From assembly GCA_024529925.1 (NCBI GenBank), contig JAFEUB010000735.1:2108001-2172000 (forward strand): a stretch of DNA of 64,000 nucleotides, given 5' to 3'. The translations under genes were made by a program, and so were the position numbers. Below, piece after piece: positions 59,316 to 64,000 of the stretch. Source of the DNA: Ophthalmolycus amberensis. Lineage: Eukaryota > Chordata > Actinopteri > Perciformes > Zoarcidae. The notes below the pieces were generated by a model that saw only the letters and a program-made list of their open reading frames with translations, did not search any database and was not told the DNA's origin. Every line of letters begins with the position of its first letter. Within the stretch, counting starts at the first letter, position 1.

Positions 59316-61908
59316 ATTCATACTACAATTGAGGGTACGCGTCGGTCTTGTGTTCCATGCATGCGCATTTCCCAATCCACACTCCATTCCGGCGGCGGTA
59401 TCGATATATATAAATGTGTGCAAACGCGGATCTCCTCGCACATCCTCTCTTCATAACATGCATCCATTGTGTTATCGTCTCTGTCTTGGTAAACCAGCTA
59501 GAGATGCATACTCAACCAACTGGACTGGAGTGTGGAAAGATACTGGAGTTTGCACAGTCGGTGTGTTTGCTATACGTACTGTCAGCGCGGTCACACATTT
59601 TCGACTGCACGCGGACATTCCCCACTTGGGTATGATGACATTTATGTCACAAGGACCAAAGCAGTCCCTCGTGGACAATCGGAAAGTATGAATTGTCTCT
59701 CTGACTATGTGAAAAACCAGAACAAAGTGGATCCAGAAACACAATGCACACCACTATTAAAATGTCAGTGTATATCTGATTGCTAATAATATGCACATAC
59801 AGGCTTGAGCATGTGTGCATACAGACATACACAAACACAAAAGCTTGTCCAAAGCAGAGACAGACATGTTTGCTGTGAATCTACGCATGTCCTGGCTAGT
59901 CTCCCTGGAAGCAGCCTTCGGAGAGCCTGGGGACTGAAAGAGGCCATTTGAGTCCTGGCTGGTCCATTGTTAAGGACAGCTGGGCCTCTTGTTTCTTCCT
60001 TTCTCTCTGGGGGCAATGGGCACCCAATATGAGGAGATCGGGTTTCCACCACACACTCCCCCCCCCAGCCCCCACGCATCTGCAGCAGCATTGACTGTGA
60101 CTCTCTACCCTTCTGTCTGAGGCCACTCCTGGACTCTATTGACCAGACAAAAAACGTGCTGTTTGGGGATGAGAGGAATGTGTGAAAACAAATATATAAA
60201 GTACAAATACCTGTATTGTATAGAATCTGTATTAAGTAACACACTGTATAATTTAGTTGTTGCATATTTAGCTATAAACATGGGCCGTAAAAGGCAAATT
60301 CATTTGAATTTTAGAAAATAGTTTGCATATGCAACATTATCATTACTTTTCTACATTACATAATATAGTAAAGTTGTTCACTGTTGAATATTCCAAGTAA
60401 AGCTACTCTGCTCTTTTGTAGTATCATTCTTAAATGGCTTCTCAAACAAACAACACACACAGCTCTGAGCTCAGTCTTGTCGCCACATCTCGTCCTTCTG
60501 TATCTCCACCCCCCATTCCTCCACCCCATTCCTCCACCCCTCTCCTTTTTCCCACACTCTCCTCCTTCCTTCCCTGCCCGAGGGAGCGCTGTGATTGGGT
60601 GAATAGAGCTGCTCTCTGCGGATTGTGCTCCTTCTGTCACTATCCTTGTGGCAGGAAAGTGGAATGGAATAAAGCTCCCAAACTGGGCTATTAAAGGATA
60701 TTTTAATCCCTGCACGTCTGTTTCTGTGGGCTCATGCTGCAAATATATATATCTGGCACCAGTGACGCTAATGAAACGCGTCCCCCTTTTCCCTGGTTTA
60801 AATCTACTTATGTAATCAACAGGAGCTGGCCATACCTTACCATCTGGTCCTGATCCTTCAGTTATCCCTTCCTGTCTTCGCTGTCTTACAAACTCAGGCC
60901 TGTGTTTTTCTCCTGCACCTCTTGGAGGGCAGGTTCATGAGCTAGAAAGTGGAAGTACGGGAGTAGGAGCAACATGTTTTCATTTAAATGTGGAGCACCA
61001 ATCCAAGAAAAACATGCTGGGTGTGACTTACAAGTTCCAGCCAGTATCCTGTCATTCCAGTACACAATGCAGGGAGGGAGGTGACAAATCCCCAGGCCAC
61101 TCTGTGTCAGAGGCAGACACAAATAGAGTGGTGCTCCATGTGACAGATGCTGCACAAGGCATGGCTGTGCTAAAAATCAATGGTGGTTCATCTCATCTGT
61201 CATGTTCTACACTTTGTTTCACTAAAAAATAAATAAAAGTGAAATAAGTAAATAAATAAATATACAAAGCGGTTGAAACGGAAGTCTGCATGCACTGGAA
61301 TTCATCAGTAAGCAGTAATGTCACCAACACCCCAAAGACACAACCATGGAAGGATTTGTTACTGTGACCTGCTTTTGTCGTAAAAACACTTTGGTGTTTG
61401 AGGGGAAAAAATTAATTCAGCAAGCATTCTCGACAACTGAGCAGAGTTTATATTGTGAAATATTTTAAATCAGGACTGTAAATACTAGGAAAAGCAACAT
61501 TTTATCGACATGGACTGGTATATTCCGAAAAAACGTGTTTCATTTTAGGGCTGAATCACAACAGTGGCATGTCCTAAGGTAATTTATAAGAATAAATCAC
61601 CATTCTCAGTTTCTTCTGATATACGCGAGTGCGCGTGGCAGCCCTCCCCTCTCTCTCCTGTGTGTGTTTGCTGAATAGAGGTACTATGGGTCAGTGGAGC
61701 AGCTGGTGACTGGGAGGAAGAACTTAACCAGCCCTCCTTTGTGGATCAGCTGTCTCTGGCCGAGCTTTGTCATTCCAAATTGGGTCCCTCACATCCCGAG
61801 CCTGGGGAGGTTTTGACATGTAAATGGGTGACTGAGAGCTCCAAAGCCCCACGATTACTCAATAAAATGCTACAGGGCCCAAAAACGGTTCCCTGAGATG
61901 CACCTCTT

Positions 61909-61934
61909 GGGGGGGGGGGGGGGGGGGGGGGGGG
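61909..61934. repeat. G26 homopolymer
   Basis: A single run of 26 G, the longest homopolymer seen in the window. It causes the poly-Pro minus-strand open frame. Confidence 0.92.
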
Positions 61935-64000
61935 AGGAAACACACACAGCCTCACCGCAGACTGAAGTGTGCCTCACAGTCTGGAATTATGTTAATGATT
62001 AAGCTTCCGTCTGGACACCAAACACTCTCTACCCTAATAGAATTATTTACGGATGATGTGGGCAGTCGCATGACGCATGTAAACACTGTAAAGCCTTTCA
62101 GGTCATTGTTTGTGATATTGGGTTGAACAATATATAAACCTGATTATAATGTTTTGTTTATCTGTTAATTCATTTAACAGAGCAATGCTGATGCTCCACA
62201 GGAAAAATAAATGCAACAGATGTTGCAATTTATGTCTTAGCCAATTTGCAGCCCCTCTTCCCCATTTGGTGTTTAATTTAGTTTGGCATTGATTTCAATT
62301 TGTGTATAACAACAGACTAAATAGACTGCGCACGTGTGTACAGTATATGCATGTGTTAATGTGTGTATATGCTGCAAATGACCTGTACACACTGATATAC
62401 AGATGGAAAGTGTGAGTGTGCACATATCGTTGGGATTTATTATTCAATTGGTAAATAGTTTTATATTTGCAAGCATATATATGTACAGTATATATGTATA
62501 TATATATAATAATATAGGTATAGTTAGGACTCCTCAATTGCAACAAAATATCATTATAAATGTATGTTTTATTAAAAGGGCTCTTGAAACACAGTAATAT
62601 CTGGGTAAATGAGGACATTAAATCAGTTCAAATCTGTCGTATTTTATTTTATCATTATTTCTTTTGTTTGCACTATGTTTAATCAACTAATCACAAAGTC
62701 TATAGTGATCCACAGATTTTAACTACAGCAAAGGCGAGGGAGAGCAAGTGTAGCTTAAAGTGTTCCACCTCATTAGCCGTGTTGACATTCAATTCTCAAG
62801 CAAATCTTGAGCAAACTTTTGAAATGTCACAACAAAGGAAATGTGAATAAGGCGGGGTTCCATCAACTGGTTTGGAGTGAATAAACGCTGCTCCAGCGTA
62901 GTTTTGTCAGAGGTTGTGTGTAGTGTAGTGTGTAGTATTGTCCATGTTTCTTGCTGTTTGGAGACGAAGACAAGTATTTGCACATTATGGGAATAACTAA
63001 GAAGATGCTGACAGCAGAAACAGCTGATATGTCATGTGTTAAATGTTCACATCAGAATTTATTCGGCAAAGGCGTTTCCCCATCTGATTACTAATGCAAA
63101 AACCACCTCAAGTGAGCGTAAAAACTTTTTCGTCGCAATTGAGGGAGTCTTATCAAGTTTTTCCATTCCCATAAAGCTTTTCTAAGGTGATGCTTCAAAT
63201 TGCGCATACAAATATGTGAATGAAAACTCACATGATGTGAAAATATTCTCAGCCACACAGTTGAAGTGAAGGTTTTTTATTATTTATTCTTAGTACATCA
63301 AACAAATGTGCCATTTCAGAGTTTTCCCAATTTTAATGATATATTGAATAAAAACGTTACAGCTTTCAGCTTTTGCTTCAAAGCATATGCCTGACAACAA
63401 TTAACAAACAGGTAAGCTGAACTGCATACAAGCCTATAACTTTTGATCATTTCAGTAGCTCTATAAAATGAAGCTCATGCCCAGACAGCAACGCCCCAGT
63501 GAGCTGGTGTTCGGCACGTCTGTGTGCCACATGTGCGCACGGCAGTAAAACAGCCAACACTTCTATCTCACTCACTCACAGGAGAGAAGCTGGCCATATG
63601 TTGGCGAATGGTTACAATGCTGCTTTAACCAAGAGAGCAAACAAACTGGAATAACGCGGCACATTTGAACAGGTGCCAGAGCTGCAAACATCATTGCGCT
63701 TGCACAAACAAAATACTCCATGGCCTCAATAATGCACCACATCACACATCTGGAACGTGCGTCTCATGTTTGTAAGAGAGAAGAAAACCAACAGCAGAGA
63801 GCTGGCTGAGCAGCAGCCAGGAGCACGAGGCACACAGGAAGTGAAATTTGCTCAATATACTGTAGCCTGCGGCAGTTTGAGGGATAATTGCTGACACTCC
63901 TAGCTTTGTAGATAGCCATTCCATGCTGCAGTGGTCAGGGAAACCCCATGTTATAGACAGCTGTCTGAAGCGCGGCACACAGAAAGGACATGACATGGAG

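Larger units (their letters stand above)
47142..64000. other. Gene-free region downstream of the LINE
   Basis: No gene supported. Contents are a C24 run (47729-47752), GT tracts (48009-48072 and 57675-57736), an imperfect hairpin (52047-52112), repeat-like blocks (about 53225-53600, 56690-56870 and 59024-59315), a G26 run (61909-61934) and AT-rich simple sequence (about 61205-61265 and 62470-62515). Longer open frames here are low-complexity or lack splice and family signals. Confidence 0.65.

Noticed and set aside
59783..60265. 160-codon minus-strand frame
   Set aside because: No recognisable family, splice context or composition typical of coding exons. Part is a poly-G tract.
60356..60742. 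128-codon minus-strand frame with Arg/Gly-rich centre
   Set aside because: The centre is the antisense of a CT-rich stretch; no domain and no supporting signals.

Overview
The window looks like nuclear DNA from a ray-finned fish, probably a spiny-rayed teleost. It has intron-containing vertebrate genes with compact introns, abundant CA/GT and GA microsatellites, long C/G homopolymers, an L2-type LINE and several short elements of teleost type. There is no sign of bacterial, viral or organellar gene organisation.

Layout. 1-2500 is non-coding and holds one short dispersed element. About 2500-20010 is a complete scmh1 gene (Polycomb-group protein, plus strand): two candidate non-coding first exons near 2691 and 3432, then 15 coding exons from 5280 to 18877. 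These encode about 729 aa with two MBT repeats, a basic AT-hook-like linker, a SLED domain and a C-terminal SAM domain. A polyadenylation signal lies at 19986. 20010-26290 is intergenic and repeat-rich. About 26290-29170 is cited4 on the minus strand, a CBP/p300-interacting transactivator with its whole coding region in one exon, a non-coding first exon near 28941 and a poly(A) signal at 26294. Its reading frame is broken by one base in this sequence. 29.2-43.4 kb and 47.1-64 kb contain no gene I can support. Between them, about 43.4-47.14 kb, lies a nearly full-length but damaged L2-like LINE.

scmh1 and cited4 are convergent. Their human orthologues are also close neighbours on chromosome 1p34, which supports both identifications. 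They act in different processes (Polycomb chromatin silencing; CBP/p300 recruitment), and nothing here suggests that they work together. The roughly 35 kb gene-free region upstream of cited4 could hold its distal enhancers.

The most notable observations are: (1) a duplicated exon in scmh1, where consecutive exons end in the same 16 residues and differ only by synonymous changes; (2) a 1-base frameshift inside otherwise well-preserved cited4; (3) a hAT-type miniature element with perfect 8-bp target duplications inside the scmh1 3'UTR; (4) a second frame opened by a strong ATG in scmh1 coding exon 2. I did not find a convincing new multi-gene system.
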